This document shows positions 26,389 to 35,737 of a stretch of 64,000 nucleotides of DNA, in pieces. This DNA comes from Paraglaciecola marina (GTDB lineage Bacteria > Pseudomonadota > Gammaproteobacteria > Enterobacterales > Alteromonadaceae). Position 1 is the first letter of the stretch. Each line of letters starts with the position of its first letter. The notes under the pieces were generated by a model that saw nothing but the letters and a program-made list of their open reading frames with translations, had not been told where the DNA came from and made no database searches. Both the position numbers and the translations under genes were made by a program. The stretch is taken from contig NZ_ML178721.1 of assembly GCF_004360155.1 (NCBI RefSeq), positions 1 to 64,000 of the forward strand, in the 5' to 3' direction.

Positions 26389-26946
26389 ATGCAAAGTTTG
26401 CAAAATTATCTGCTAATTGCCACACCTACCATGGAAGACCCTTATTTCTCACGTACTGTGACTTACATATGCGAACACAATAAAAATGGGGCCATGGGAT
26501 TAGTCATAAATCAACCTGTTGGTATGAAGTTAAAAGAGCTTATTAATCAGGTGGATGAAGAGGCTGAAGTACTCGACGCAAAAGCAGATGAAATTGTTTT
26601 GGCAGGTGGCCCCGTAAGTCAGGACCGTGGGTTTATTTTGCATACCTCACAACCCGGCTGGAGTTCAAGTTTAACTATGACTTCAGATATCATGGTGACT
26701 ACGTCTAAAGACATAATTTCTTCGTTAGGTAATGAACAAGCTCCCGATAAATCTTTAGTGATTTTGGGGTATGCAGGCTGGTCTGCTGGCCAATTAGAAG
26801 AAGAAATTCAAACCAATTCTTGGTTAATGGTAGAGGCAGATGTAGAACTACTTTTTGATGTGCCTATTCATAAAAAGTGGGAAACAGCCGTACATCGCCT
26901 AGGAGTTGATGTATGGCAGCTTGGACCAGATGTAGGCCACGCATAA
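26389..26946 (+). CDS. yqgE: YqgE/AlgH family protein (UPF0301)
   Basis: 185 residues, starting MQSLQNYLLIATPTMEDPYFSRTVTYICEHN, the highly conserved head of the YqgE/AlgH family. GAMGLVINQPVG, LAGGPVSQDRGFILH and GYAGWSAGQLEEEI are further family motifs. The molecular role is not established, although the family was linked to alginate regulation in Pseudomonas. It lies 15 bp after gshB and directly abuts ruvX. Confidence 0.93.
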   Translation: MQSLQNYLLIATPTMEDPYFSRTVTYICEHNKNGAMGLVINQPVGMKLKELINQVDEEAEVLDAKADEIVLAGGPVSQDRGFILHTSQPGWSSSLTMTSDIMVTTSKDIISSLGNEQAPDKSLVILGYAGWSAGQLEEEIQTNSWLMVEADVELLFDVPIHKKWETAVHRLGVDVWQLGPDVGHA

Positions 26947-27375
26947 GTGAATAAGCAAGGACAACGCACAGTACTGGCCTTTGACTTTGGTACTAAAAGT
27001 ATAGGTGTTGCCGTGGGGCAAGAGATCACAGGCACGGCTTCCCCTTTAGACGCCTTGAAAGCAGTTGATGGTATTCCAAATTGGGATCTACTCGCTAAGG
27101 TTTTTGAGGAATGGTCGCCACAATTAGCTGTTGTGGGGTTGCCGTTAAATATGGATGGCTCGAATCAACAAGTAACGTTTGCAGCTAAAAAGTTTGCCAA
27201 CCGCTTAAACGCTAAGTATAGGGTTAAAGTGGAAACTTGTGATGAGCGCTTAACAACCGTAGATGCTAAAGCACGTTTATTTGAGCTGGGTGGATATAAA
27301 AAATTAGATAAACAAAAAGTAGATAGTGTGTCTGCTTGTTTGATTTTTGAAAGTTGGGTGGAGTCACAGTATTAA
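26947..27375 (+). CDS. ruvX: Holliday-junction resolvase-like / pre-16S rRNA nuclease (YqgF)
   Basis: YqgF/RuvX family, 142 residues, RNase H-like fold. The catalytic [12 protein letters not shown] is at the N-terminus, [11 protein letters not shown] near 60, ETCDERLTT near 97 and [14 protein letters not shown] at the end, so the acidic residues are intact. The family matures the 5' end of 16S rRNA in E. coli. The GTG start follows the yqgE stop immediately, implying translational coupling. Last gene of the operon, followed by a bidirectional terminator. Confidence 0.94.
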   Translation: MNKQGQRTVLAFDFGTKSIGVAVGQEITGTASPLDALKAVDGIPNWDLLAKVFEEWSPQLAVVGLPLNMDGSNQQVTFAAKKFANRLNAKYRVKVETCDERLTTVDAKARLFELGGYKKLDKQKVDSVSACLIFESWVESQY

Positions 27376-27416
27376 ACGCCCGATAAAAGGACGGTATAAG
27401 GACGGTATAAGAGAAG

Positions 27417-27444
27417 ACTAAGCCCTCAGATTTAAGGGCTTAGT
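27417..27444. terminator. Bidirectional terminator between ruvX and dapD
   Basis: Perfect 10-bp stem ACTAAGCCCT / AGGGCTTAGT with an 8-nt loop between convergent genes. An 11-nt tandem repeat (AGGACGGTATA twice, about 27388-27409) lies just before it. Confidence 0.85.
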
Positions 27445-27454
27445 TACATCAAAA

Positions 27455-28351
27455 TTAGTCGTTACTATGTAGGCTAGCGTTTAAACCGCCCCATTTAGAT
27501 GAGTCAGCGACTACGGCTTCAACTACACCTGTTTGACTATTACGGCGGAATAACAAACCGTTCATGCCTGATAATTGGCGCGCTGCCACTACTTCACCAT
27601 CAGGTGTAGTCACTTTAGTTCCGGCAGTTACATATAAGCCTGCTTCTACGATGCAGTCGTCACCTAAAGAGATACCAATACCGGCGTTTGCACCAACCAT
27701 ACTGCTTTTGCCGATAGAGTTAATGGTTTTACCACCACCAGACAAAGTACCCATAGTTGAGGCTCCACCGCCAATGTCTGAGCCGTCTCCTACCACAACA
27801 CCCTGTGATATACGGCCTTCAACCATAGAACTGCCTAATGTACCGGCATTGAAGTTTACAAAACCTTCATGCATCACAGTACTACCAGAAGCTAAATGTG
27901 CGCCCATACGAACTCTGTCTGCATCGCCAATACGTACACCTTCAGGGATAACGTAATCGGTCATTCTTGGGAACTTGTCGATAGAAGTCACTGCTAAGTG
28001 ATGTTCTTCTTCAGCAATAAGCTCGCGTAAAACTTCAACTTTTGCAGGTAATACCGGGCCAGCTGAGGTCCAGGCTACATTTGTTAATAAACCAAAAACA
28101 CCTTCAAGGTTAATTTGGTTAGGTTGTACTGCACATTCTGATAAAAGGTGTAAACGTAGATATGCGTCTTCTGCTGACTCTGGTTTTGCGTCTATATCGA
28201 TGGTGATTTCAACATATTCGCCCTTGATTAACCCAACTTTGCTGGCTAAACAGTTACGTGAGATATACTTATTGCTACGAGGAAACCATACATCTAAGGT
28301 TTTACCACTTTCTACATCGAGGTATCGATGACCATTGCGAGTGATTGTCAT
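27455..28351 (-). CDS. dapD: Tetrahydrodipicolinate N-succinyltransferase
   Basis: Enzyme of the succinylase branch of lysine/diaminopimelate synthesis, transferring succinyl from succinyl-CoA to tetrahydrodipicolinate. The C-terminal left-handed beta-helix hexapeptide region is clear (MGAHLASGSTVMHEGFVNFN, then SMVEGRISQGVVVGDGSDIGG, then GANAGIGISLGDDCIVEAG), and GGASTMGTLSGGGK is a signature of the Pseudomonas-type DapD subgroup rather than the E. coli type. At 298 residues it is a little shorter than the roughly 340 of Pseudomonas DapD, mainly at the N-terminus. Monocistronic. Confidence 0.88.
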   Translation of the reverse strand: MTITRNGHRYLDVESGKTLDVWFPRSNKYISRNCLASKVGLIKGEYVEITIDIDAKPESAEDAYLRLHLLSECAVQPNQINLEGVFGLLTNVAWTSAGPVLPAKVEVLRELIAEEEHHLAVTSIDKFPRMTDYVIPEGVRIGDADRVRMGAHLASGSTVMHEGFVNFNAGTLGSSMVEGRISQGVVVGDGSDIGGGASTMGTLSGGGKTINSIGKSSMVGANAGIGISLGDDCIVEAGLYVTAGTKVTTPDGEVVAARQLSGMNGLLFRRNSQTGVVEAVVADSSKWGGLNASLHSND

Positions 28352-28448
28352 ACTATTGTCCTAAAAGGGATTTAATTATTGGGTAATTATCCCTTTTATT
28401 GGAGCAAATCGCAGCTACTTTTATTTATAGGTTATGCCAATTGCTACA

Positions 28449-29609
28449 TTAAGTCTGATTATGCTCATTTGACCAAGTCGCAAAAATGTCTGACTTTAAA
28501 AAAGCTTGGTGATTTTCTAATGAGGAAATTAATTCTGAATTAATTATATAGTCAAACTTGGCTATCAGTACGTCGATAACTTCAGTTGCTAAATCGTGAT
28601 CCTCACTAAAAAATGCAACTTGTAATAGAACAAAGTAAGCTTCTTCATCTAGTGGATTCGATAATATTGCTGCCCTCGCATGTTTAGCCGCAAGGGTATG
28701 ATTGTTATCATAACCATATAGAATCGCCAGTTCACTTTGCATTTTACTGTCCATCAAAGCGAATGGCTGGATTGAATTAACCGCGTTTATAGCGGCTTTA
28801 AAATTTTTGTTCTGAAAATAGTGGCCTTCAAACATCAGTGATGTTTTACCACGTTTCTCAAAGTTTCCGATAATAGACTCAATCAGTTGTGTGTAGTTTT
28901 CATTTGCTGCAAATTGGCCTATCGAACGCAATACAAAGTCATCTAATGCGCCTTTGGGAGATATAGTATCTTCAGATCTTTCATAGATTTTGACTATCTC
29001 TCGTATATCTTGTGATTGAACGGCTACCAACAAATCATCAACCAATTGTTTGTTATCTCCAGCACTATTTTCACTCATGAGTGAAGTAAAACTGATTAGG
29101 AAATTGAGCCCCGATAATTCATACGATACTGGGTGAAAGTCAAATATTTGGAAGGTGTTGGGGTTAAGCCAGATGGTAAAGTAGTTGTACCCTTCTGAGG
29201 TTTCTAAGCGATAATAACTGGCGACCTGTCCTTGTGAGAAGGTTTCTGAATATAGGTATTCCCAATTAAACTCCTCCGTAAATAAAGTAACTGATTCAAT
29301 AATTTTATTTTTAAACTGTGATGCGGTTTTATGCACTTGTTTTGAAGTGAGGAATAGCTGGGGAGCGCGTTTAGTTAACTTTTCTGTTATTAGACTAGTG
29401 CTTATCTGGTTTTCAAAAAATACAAGGTCGGCATTATTTAATGCCGTTTCTAATTGGGTATTGAATGTAAAAAGAGTGCTGGCATTTAGCTCTAATGGTT
29501 TTAATTCGATTTTTGGTGTTGGCACTTCAACGTTAGTAGATTGACAGCCGCTGATGACAATTATTAGTAGTATTGCCCAATATCCACTAAGTATTTTTCT
29601 GAGCTGCAT
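28449..29609 (-). CDS. Putative TPR-like lipoprotein
   Basis: 386 residues. A signal sequence with a lipobox (LLIIVISGCQ) predicts lipidation at the cysteine near residue 22. The C-terminal half is helical and repeat-like (ANENYTQLIESIIGNFEKRG, then ALMDSKMQSELAILYGYDNNH, then AAKHARAAILSNPLDEEAYFV), suggesting degenerate TPRs. It follows the DUF3857/transglutaminase gene by one base pair and is the last gene of a three-gene operon, so it probably works with that protein in the periplasm. Function not known. Confidence 0.65.
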   Translation of the reverse strand: MQLRKILSGYWAILLIIVISGCQSTNVEVPTPKIELKPLELNASTLFTFNTQLETALNNADLVFFENQISTSLITEKLTKRAPQLFLTSKQVHKTASQFKNKIIESVTLFTEEFNWEYLYSETFSQGQVASYYRLETSEGYNYFTIWLNPNTFQIFDFHPVSYELSGLNFLISFTSLMSENSAGDNKQLVDDLLVAVQSQDIREIVKIYERSEDTISPKGALDDFVLRSIGQFAANENYTQLIESIIGNFEKRGKTSLMFEGHYFQNKNFKAAINAVNSIQPFALMDSKMQSELAILYGYDNNHTLAAKHARAAILSNPLDEEAYFVLLQVAFFSEDHDLATEVIDVLIAKFDYIINSELISSLENHQAFLKSDIFATWSNEHNQT

Positions 29610-29610
29610 A

Positions 29611-31674
29611 TTAACGTCCTGTGTTTGAAATAAGGGTAAGTTGTTTTGAGTTTAATGTAGTGAGAAGCTTGTTTAATTCTGGTCTACCATATTCTTCGGT
29701 AACGTTAGTAATGCTGTTGCTATAGGCCATACGGTTTTGGATTTTGTCTAATAAAGCAATGTGCTCTGAAATGTGATTTACAGGGACACTATTATTTTTT
29801 GTAATATATTGGTTTCTAAATCTAAAACGACGCCTATCATATGATAAATCTGAAATAAATTTGATGTATTGGTCTTCTAAAACCAGATGTTCTGTCTCAG
29901 ATGTAAAATCAATATGTTCAGGAAGTTGTAAAATCACATCATGGTCAACTGATACATGTTCAGCTATAGCAAGGGGGTGGTCTCGCTTTATTGAGTTAGG
30001 TTTTTCAACATATTGACCTGCATAATTCCCTATTAATTGAAATTCTGCACTATTATTCTCATTTAAAAACCAAAAGTCAGGAACTAAGTAATGTTCAGTG
30101 ATGGTTACAATATTACTTGTAGTATTGTCGTCAATTGTTAATGGCTCTAGTACTTCTATGTTTGGAAAACGTTTTGCATAGTAGTTCATATACTGCTTAC
30201 TTAGTTTTTCTTTTCCCTGTGATTTAACTCTATATCGAATATATTCTGCCTCTTGAAAACTAAACTTGGTTTGTATCTTCCATTGAACCGGTGACATGTA
30301 ATCAGCACTCAGAATAAGTTCTTTAATACCAATATGGGATAGAAAGTTTTGGGAAGGTGTTGCATCAATAAGCCCTGAAGACTCAGGGCTCACAATTAAT
30401 GCCAGACCATAATCGGTTTGATGTTTTGATTGATAAGTTTTTCCTTGATGGGTGATAGTAGGGTCTACCCAATAACGCTGACCATTGGCGGAAAACTCTA
30501 CAATGGCATGGTCAAAGAAACTATGGCTAGGTAAATAATTATTTAATGACTCTTTAAAGCTTGTTGAAACTAAAGCAGGGTGGGCGTCAATTCCTAATTG
30601 AGTCAGTAAAAAAGCCAGTAAATAGGATTTGTCTTTACAGTCACCGGTTCTATTTTCAAATGTGTCTGATGGGCGATGAGGGCGATGGGAGTTTTCACCT
30701 AGTTCTAACCCTAAGTATCTAATTTGGTCTTGTGTAAAGTTTATTGCCTGACTGATCGCAGTGTCTTGATCTAGGCTTTTTAATTCTTGGATAAAAGCAT
30801 CAAGTTCTTTTGACGGAATATAATCAGTGGTAAATAAGTCATTTGCCCAAGTGGCTACATCACGCCAGTCATTGTATTCGCTAAACTGCACAAAAGGGTA
30901 GGGATTATAAGAAGTGGGCATATTGTCTTCTTCAAATAAAACAGGGGCATCAGTGAGAGTCAGTGAATAACTTAGTAAATCTCCTGATACGTTGGTATTT
31001 ATTTGGGCATTTGAATTAAACACTTTATGATTCAATGGTCTGTCTTTAGGCATTTTTGCGATAACATTCACCTTATCTACCGGTATAGTCCAACCTAGAT
31101 AAGTACTATAAGTAAGGCGGCTCCCAAATACTGGATTTGAACCAATAACTGTATAGCTATAGTCAATAATATCTCCCACTCGAGTGCCTTTCAGTAGCAA
31201 TAACGCATCAACTAAGCCCGAATAAATGTTCTTATCTTGACTTTCTTCAGCATTAATTATTTCAATATCATCGATATCAAAATTGTTGACTACTTTACCA
31301 TTTCGATGAACGCTAACATCATGTACTACTAGGGTTTCATATGCAGGATTAAAGCGAACTCGGATATCAGAATTTGATTCTACTCCGGTAATATCTGTGA
31401 GCGAATACACATAACGTGAGTAGGCTTGCTTGCCCTTTACTCCTGATATTTGATTGTCTACTAAATGATAATGGGTTGGACTATTGAGCGATGCCAATTC
31501 ACCTACTTGATAGGCTTGCAATGCTACCCATGGAGCGGGGGCTGCCTTGGATACTTTGGCTGAGTGCAAATTGACATTAGTTGCACCTATGCTAGGAAGG
31601 CATATTCCTAATAGGGTTAGCCCCCAGAGTAATAGTTTAGCTGTTTGACGAATTGGCATCCTAAATTGAAACAT
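29611..31674 (-). CDS. DUF3857 and transglutaminase-like domain protein
   Basis: 687-residue secreted protein. A signal peptide ends near SIGATN. The DUF3857 domain follows (SRYVYSLTDITGVESNSDIRVRFNPAYETLVVHDVSVHRNG, about 85-215). A transglutaminase-like papain fold follows, with the catalytic triad region GDCKDKSYLL (Cys, ~345), SFFDHAIVEF (His, ~387) and WVDPT (Asp, ~400). The triad looks intact, so a peptidase or amidase-type activity is possible, though many family members are uncharacterised. It sits between an N-terminal-side partner (273 residues) and a lipoprotein in one operon, all apparently envelope proteins. Confidence 0.85.
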   Translation of the reverse strand: MFQFRMPIRQTAKLLLWGLTLLGICLPSIGATNVNLHSAKVSKAAPAPWVALQAYQVGELASLNSPTHYHLVDNQISGVKGKQAYSRYVYSLTDITGVESNSDIRVRFNPAYETLVVHDVSVHRNGKVVNNFDIDDIEIINAEESQDKNIYSGLVDALLLLKGTRVGDIIDYSYTVIGSNPVFGSRLTYSTYLGWTIPVDKVNVIAKMPKDRPLNHKVFNSNAQINTNVSGDLLSYSLTLTDAPVLFEEDNMPTSYNPYPFVQFSEYNDWRDVATWANDLFTTDYIPSKELDAFIQELKSLDQDTAISQAINFTQDQIRYLGLELGENSHRPHRPSDTFENRTGDCKDKSYLLAFLLTQLGIDAHPALVSTSFKESLNNYLPSHSFFDHAIVEFSANGQRYWVDPTITHQGKTYQSKHQTDYGLALIVSPESSGLIDATPSQNFLSHIGIKELILSADYMSPVQWKIQTKFSFQEAEYIRYRVKSQGKEKLSKQYMNYYAKRFPNIEVLEPLTIDDNTTSNIVTITEHYLVPDFWFLNENNSAEFQLIGNYAGQYVEKPNSIKRDHPLAIAEHVSVDHDVILQLPEHIDFTSETEHLVLEDQYIKFISDLSYDRRRFRFRNQYITKNNSVPVNHISEHIALLDKIQNRMAYSNSITNVTEEYGRPELNKLLTTLNSKQLTLISNTGR

Positions 31675-31718
31675 CTTCTTTCCTGAATGATTTTATAGTT
31701 TGTGACTAGAGTTAATTT

Positions 31719-32540
31719 TTATAACGTTAACAGTGGAGGGGTGATACTTTTGGGCTTGGTGGTGGCTATTACCTCAGCAATTACAAAATTATACAATTCT
31801 AGTTCAACTCCTCTGCCGTTCATATTTGCCCCACTTTTATCAAAAAAGCAAAAGCTCAATACTTGGGTGAAATTGTTTTGTTGCCATAGGTAACAACGGT
31901 CAAAACCAGTATGCAGAAGGGCATATTCATTATCGTCTGATACAAATTTTGCACTTTTAGAGATGTTTTTATTTTCTAAATATTCAAGAGCTAGTGGGTG
32001 TATCGAGTTCTCTTCTCGCAGCTCATCAATAAACTGCTCTAAGGAGATATTCCCCTTTTGTTGCTTACTGATTGCGTAGGCTTGCGCTATCGAAAACGGA
32101 GCACCATATTTTTGAATGGCTGCTTGCAGTGTTTGCTCTTTTACTGGGGTAATATCAAAATAACTATCTTTTAGTAAATATTTGATATTAATACGATTTA
32201 CAAAGCCACTATCTTTGTTGAAGTAAAGAGAGAGCAGTTGATTAAGGCGAGTTCCCAAGTACGCTTGGTCAAAGCTAAATTGAATTTTATCGCTACGATA
32301 GCCACCTCGAATCCTACCTAAGTCGCCCCCTTGGGAGTCTAGATTAATGGCTTGTGATAGTACATTATCTCCAATTTTCACCCCTTTAATATCAAACAGT
32401 TTAGAGCTGTTTATAGCAGCTTTTGGCAGGGTAGCTGCCTTATCAAAACGTTTTAAACCACTTAATGTTTCGAATGGGTGAGGTGTCGCTTGGGCTACTA
32501 TCGTCAATAATGCGGAAATTAGTATGAGTATTCTTAACAA
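31719..32540 (-). CDS. Secreted hypothetical protein
   Basis: 273 residues with a signal peptide (MLRILILISALLTIVAQATP). I do not recognise a known family. The body alternates beta-like and polar stretches (DIKGVKIGDNVLSQAINLDS, then IQFSFDQAYLGTRLNQLLSLYFNKDSG). A pair of cysteines near the C-terminal end (DRCYLWQQ and SFCFFDKSG) could form a disulfide. First gene of the operon with the DUF3857/transglutaminase and lipoprotein genes; the gap to the next is 44 bp. Confidence 0.6.
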   Translation of the reverse strand: MLRILILISALLTIVAQATPHPFETLSGLKRFDKAATLPKAAINSSKLFDIKGVKIGDNVLSQAINLDSQGGDLGRIRGGYRSDKIQFSFDQAYLGTRLNQLLSLYFNKDSGFVNRINIKYLLKDSYFDITPVKEQTLQAAIQKYGAPFSIAQAYAISKQQKGNISLEQFIDELREENSIHPLALEYLENKNISKSAKFVSDDNEYALLHTGFDRCYLWQQNNFTQVLSFCFFDKSGANMNGRGVELELYNFVIAEVIATTKPKSITPPLLTL

Positions 32541-32672
32541 GGTTTTGGACCTTTAATCTGCAATTTAAACTAGAGTAACATTAAAATTGACGAAGTTTGA
32601 ATACTGGATATTGTGATTCAAGGAAATGCTGCATTCGCTAACAGACTAGAGATTGTCTGCTAGCGGATAGGT

Positions 32673-33539
32673 TTAGTCTATTTCTATATCTAGCATCTTT
32701 GACACAGTTGCAGTTCCACCTGCTGTCACCTTAGTAATTGTGTTATTTTTTAATGTAAGCATTACCTCAATACAACTCGGAGATGCTGGTTGCATAGCGT
32801 AACCCTGTTCTATAACGAAGGTGTCTTTGTGAATCTCCATCTCATCATATAGGTAACAAGCTAAAGGACCAGCGGCCATGCCCGTGGCCGACTCTTCATC
32901 TATGCCATAGTAAGGCGCAAACATTCGGCTTGATGCGTCTCTATTTCCTTGGTTAGTTTCGGTCGTAAAAACATAAAATCCAATTAAATTATATTTTTTT
33001 GAGAGCTTAGCTATCAGTGTTTGGTTTGGTTTTATAGCGGTTAAATCACCTTTACTTTTCACCCCAACAATGAGAAAGCTGTTACCTGTATTTGCAATCA
33101 TTGGAGCTTTTAAGAGCTGATTTTGAGTGATCCCAAGGGCTTTTAAAATATCATCGCGATCAGAGTCAACATTTTGATAAGTTGGGGCAAGTTGCTCCAT
33201 ATAAGCCAAATCACCTTTAATTTCGATATCTCTATTACCTTCAATGGTTTCTTTTGACGTTTTTGGATTAGTGATTAAATTGAGCTGAGACAAATAGCTA
33301 AACGTTGCTATGGTTGCATGGCCACAGTGAGCTATTTGTTTTTCAGGTGTAAAAAAGTCAAGTTTGAAATCAGCGCTGCTAGATGCCGAAACAAAAGCGG
33401 TTTCTGATAAGCCGACTTGTTGTGCGATAGTGAGCTTTTGTGCTGTGCTTAAGGTGTCTGCATTGAGAACTACACCCGCTGGATTACCGCCTGTAGTGCC
33501 ATCAATAAAGGAATTGAGTATTGCTACGTTTATATTCAT
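32673..33539 (-). CDS. PhzF-family isomerase-like protein
   Basis: 288 residues of the PhzF/diaminopimelate-epimerase-fold family. Features include AILNSFIDGTTGGNPAGVVL at the N-terminus, QVGLSETAFVS near 44 with the family's catalytic glutamate, FFTPEKQIAHCGHAT near 70 and SRMFAPYYGIDEESATGMAAGPLACYL near 215. The family contains the phenazine enzyme PhzF, but most members have unknown isomerase-type substrates; no other phenazine gene is here. It is the only gene downstream of a MerR regulator and has a MerR-type promoter directly upstream, so it is presumably induced by the regulator's signal. Confidence 0.85.
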   Translation of the reverse strand: MNINVAILNSFIDGTTGGNPAGVVLNADTLSTAQKLTIAQQVGLSETAFVSASSSADFKLDFFTPEKQIAHCGHATIATFSYLSQLNLITNPKTSKETIEGNRDIEIKGDLAYMEQLAPTYQNVDSDRDDILKALGITQNQLLKAPMIANTGNSFLIVGVKSKGDLTAIKPNQTLIAKLSKKYNLIGFYVFTTETNQGNRDASSRMFAPYYGIDEESATGMAAGPLACYLYDEMEIHKDTFVIEQGYAMQPASPSCIEVMLTLKNNTITKVTAGGTATVSKMLDIEID

Positions 33540-33567
33540 GTTTGTTCTCCAAGTGAATTGAGAACTA

Positions 33568-33599
33568 ATGCTAACTACCTAGACCATACTCTAGGTCAA
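33568..33599 (-). promoter_or_regulatory. MerR-type promoter/operator of the phzF-like gene
   Basis: On the minus strand, a -35 box TTGACC (33594-33599) and a -10-like TAGCAT (33568-33573) are separated by 20 bp, the overlong spacing used by MerR-family activators. The spacer carries a perfect dyad ACCTAGA / TCTAGGT with a 6-nt centre (33577-33596). The -35 overlaps the stop codon of the merR-like gene. Confidence 0.8.
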
Positions 33600-33937
33600 G
33601 ACTTTTTTAACCGGGCTACTTTCTCACTGGTGACATCAATATAATGTTGCAGATCTGCTTGCTGTTGATATAGCTTGTTTAGATGATCCTCTAAAATGTT
33701 TAGGCTTGCGAGGTTGTTATCGCTATAAAAGGCGTGAGCATAATTTTCGATTCGGCTTAATGGCATGCCAGAGTTTTTCATACAGGCTATCCAATTTAAA
33801 AGTTCCACATCTTTAGAGTTATATACTCTATGACCGCTATCATCTTTTTTTGCCCGATGAATAAGGCCTTTTTTTTCATAAAATCGAATAGTGTGAATGC
33901 CTAAGCCTGTGGCCTTGCTGATTGCCCCAATTTTCAT
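33596..33937 (-). CDS. MerR-family transcriptional regulator
   Basis: Short MerR regulator of 113 residues: N-terminal HTH (MKIGAISKATGLGIHTIRFYEKKGLIHRAKKD...GHRVYNSKDVELL) and a dimerisation coiled coil (NILEDHLNKLYQQQADLQHYIDVTSEKVARLKK). There is only one cysteine (in WIACMKNSG), so a metal- or iron-sulfur-sensing cluster of the classic type is unlikely. It lies 56 bp upstream of the PhzF-family gene in the same direction, with a MerR operator in between. It most likely controls that gene and perhaps its own promoter, where CTCTAA...TTAGAG forms another dyad at about 33948-33967. Confidence 0.9.
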   Translation of the reverse strand: MKIGAISKATGLGIHTIRFYEKKGLIHRAKKDDSGHRVYNSKDVELLNWIACMKNSGMPLSRIENYAHAFYSDNNLASLNILEDHLNKLYQQQADLQHYIDVTSEKVARLKKS

Positions 33938-34175
33938 ACTGTTTGACTCTAAAAGTTAGCTTAGAGCTAGCTTATCAGGCAATGGCGTTGTATGCAGCTT
34001 GGGGGAATTGAATGTTGCGAATTTTATATTAAAAACAGTAAGATGGTGTTTTTAAACAATCTTTAGCATGGTGATGGGACTTGTATTAATCCCTTACAGT
34101 TTTGTCATATACCTGTCAGCGGAATTTGCTAAATTGATGATTATTATAATTGTACACATGGAGTAGCAGAGTCAG

Positions 34176-35699
34176 ATGTCTAAATTTACATTGCCCTCAA
34201 TAGTTTTCGTCACGTTACTTTGGACCTTTGCTTGGCCGAGCTACGCCAAATATACCGAGCTTTTTAAGCAGCAAGTTATTCCATTAGATATTACGGTAAC
34301 TCAGCCCGTCTTAGCCGCTGATGTATTGAACGATGAGGGTGTTGAGTTAATTGTAGTGGGTGTAGATGAGCTACAGCAACGTACTTTGTTGATCTTAAAA
34401 TTAGACCCAGAGACGCACCAATATCTTACACATGAAAGCGTCACTATCGACCCCAAAGTATTCGCTTATGATGTGGGCGACCCTGATCATACCGGTTTGC
34501 AAAGTATTTATTTTTTATCTAAACATCTAGTCACTAGATATATTCCCGCGCATATGTCACATCCCTCAAGGATACTTGAAGAAGAGCAAGTGTCTTCTTT
34601 GTATTTAGTTAATATTGCTGATGTTTTTATACACCAAAACTTTATTCAGGATATTAATGATGATGGCTTAAACGACATAGTTTTACAGAGCTTTGAATCC
34701 CTTAATTTATGGTTGTCGGATTGTTGCGGCTTAAGGCACCCCCAGAAACTGCCTATTGATTCAAGAATAGAAATGGAAGAAGGCAGAGTTTCATTTTATG
34801 AAAATAAGCTGTTTTTTGAAGATATGAACTTTGACGCTAAAACAGATCTGATTATAGTTGAACAAGGAAACCTTAAGGTATTTCAGCAACAGCCAGACAT
34901 GCAGTTTTCAGTGAAGCCAATATTAATACCCTTGGCACAAACCATACATGGTTTGAACTGGTGGGATATGAAAGGCCCCAATGGCAGAGATCTCAATCAA
35001 AGCAATTTAGAACATCGTACTGTTAAAGAGGTTACTGATCTTAATGGTGATGGCATTCCTGATCTAGCAGTACAATTTACCCAGAGTTCAGGTGTATTAG
35101 ACAAAAATATCGAGTTTGAATTTTACTTTGGGCAGAAACAACAAAAACTTCAGTACTCAGAAGAGGCTGAGACTAGTGTTGAGTGGGATGAAACATTATC
35201 TGGTTTAGCATTTGTTGACTTAGAAGGTGATGGTATTCAAGAGGTATTTGTATCTTCCTTTGATATTGGTATTTCTCAAATCATAGGTGCGCTCTTGTCT
35301 GGGGGAATCGATCAAGATGTTTTGTTGTTTGCCATGGGTGAAAATGGCGAATATAGCGAAAAACCACTTGTCAGCCAAGAAGTTGAAATGACCTTTAGTT
35401 TATCTCAAGGTGCCACTGGCGAGCCCCTTATCAAAGTGGTTGATATAAATGGAGATAATGTCAAAGATTTACTTTTTTCCGATGGCGACTCAGCTATTCG
35501 AGTACTCTTTGCTACTCCAGATGGTAAAAAACCGTATGCTAGGCGCTCTTTAAGACAAAAAATGATCATGCCACAAAATGCGTCATCAATAGATTCTGTA
35601 GATTTAAATAAAGATGGTAAGTCAGATTTAGTAATTCACTATGGGCAACTCGATGCTGAAGAGCTCCATAAACAAATAGTGGTGTTGTTGGCTAAATAA
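34176..35699 (+). CDS. Secreted FG-GAP/VCBS-repeat protein
   Basis: 507 residues with a signal peptide (MSKFTLPSIVFVTLLWTFAWPSYAK). It contains five to six beta-propeller-like calcium-binding loops of the FG-GAP type: DINDDGLNDIVL, NFDAKTDLIIVE, DLNGDGIPDLAVQF, DLEGDGIQEVFVSS, DINGDNVKDLLFSD and DLNKDGKSDLVIHY. No catalytic domain is seen, so it is probably a periplasmic or surface binding propeller. Divergent from the merR-like gene; no clear partner. Confidence 0.78.
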   Translation: MSKFTLPSIVFVTLLWTFAWPSYAKYTELFKQQVIPLDITVTQPVLAADVLNDEGVELIVVGVDELQQRTLLILKLDPETHQYLTHESVTIDPKVFAYDVGDPDHTGLQSIYFLSKHLVTRYIPAHMSHPSRILEEEQVSSLYLVNIADVFIHQNFIQDINDDGLNDIVLQSFESLNLWLSDCCGLRHPQKLPIDSRIEMEEGRVSFYENKLFFEDMNFDAKTDLIIVEQGNLKVFQQQPDMQFSVKPILIPLAQTIHGLNWWDMKGPNGRDLNQSNLEHRTVKEVTDLNGDGIPDLAVQFTQSSGVLDKNIEFEFYFGQKQQKLQYSEEAETSVEWDETLSGLAFVDLEGDGIQEVFVSSFDIGISQIIGALLSGGIDQDVLLFAMGENGEYSEKPLVSQEVEMTFSLSQGATGEPLIKVVDINGDNVKDLLFSDGDSAIRVLFATPDGKKPYARRSLRQKMIMPQNASSIDSVDLNKDGKSDLVIHYGQLDAEELHKQIVVLLAK

Positions 35700-35737
35700 C
35701 GTTTAATTTCAGGCGGGAATTTAGCCATTAACTAGGG

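Noticed and set aside
32673-33539. Phenazine biosynthesis cluster
   Set aside because: Only a PhzF-family homologue is present; the family is broad and no other phz gene occurs.
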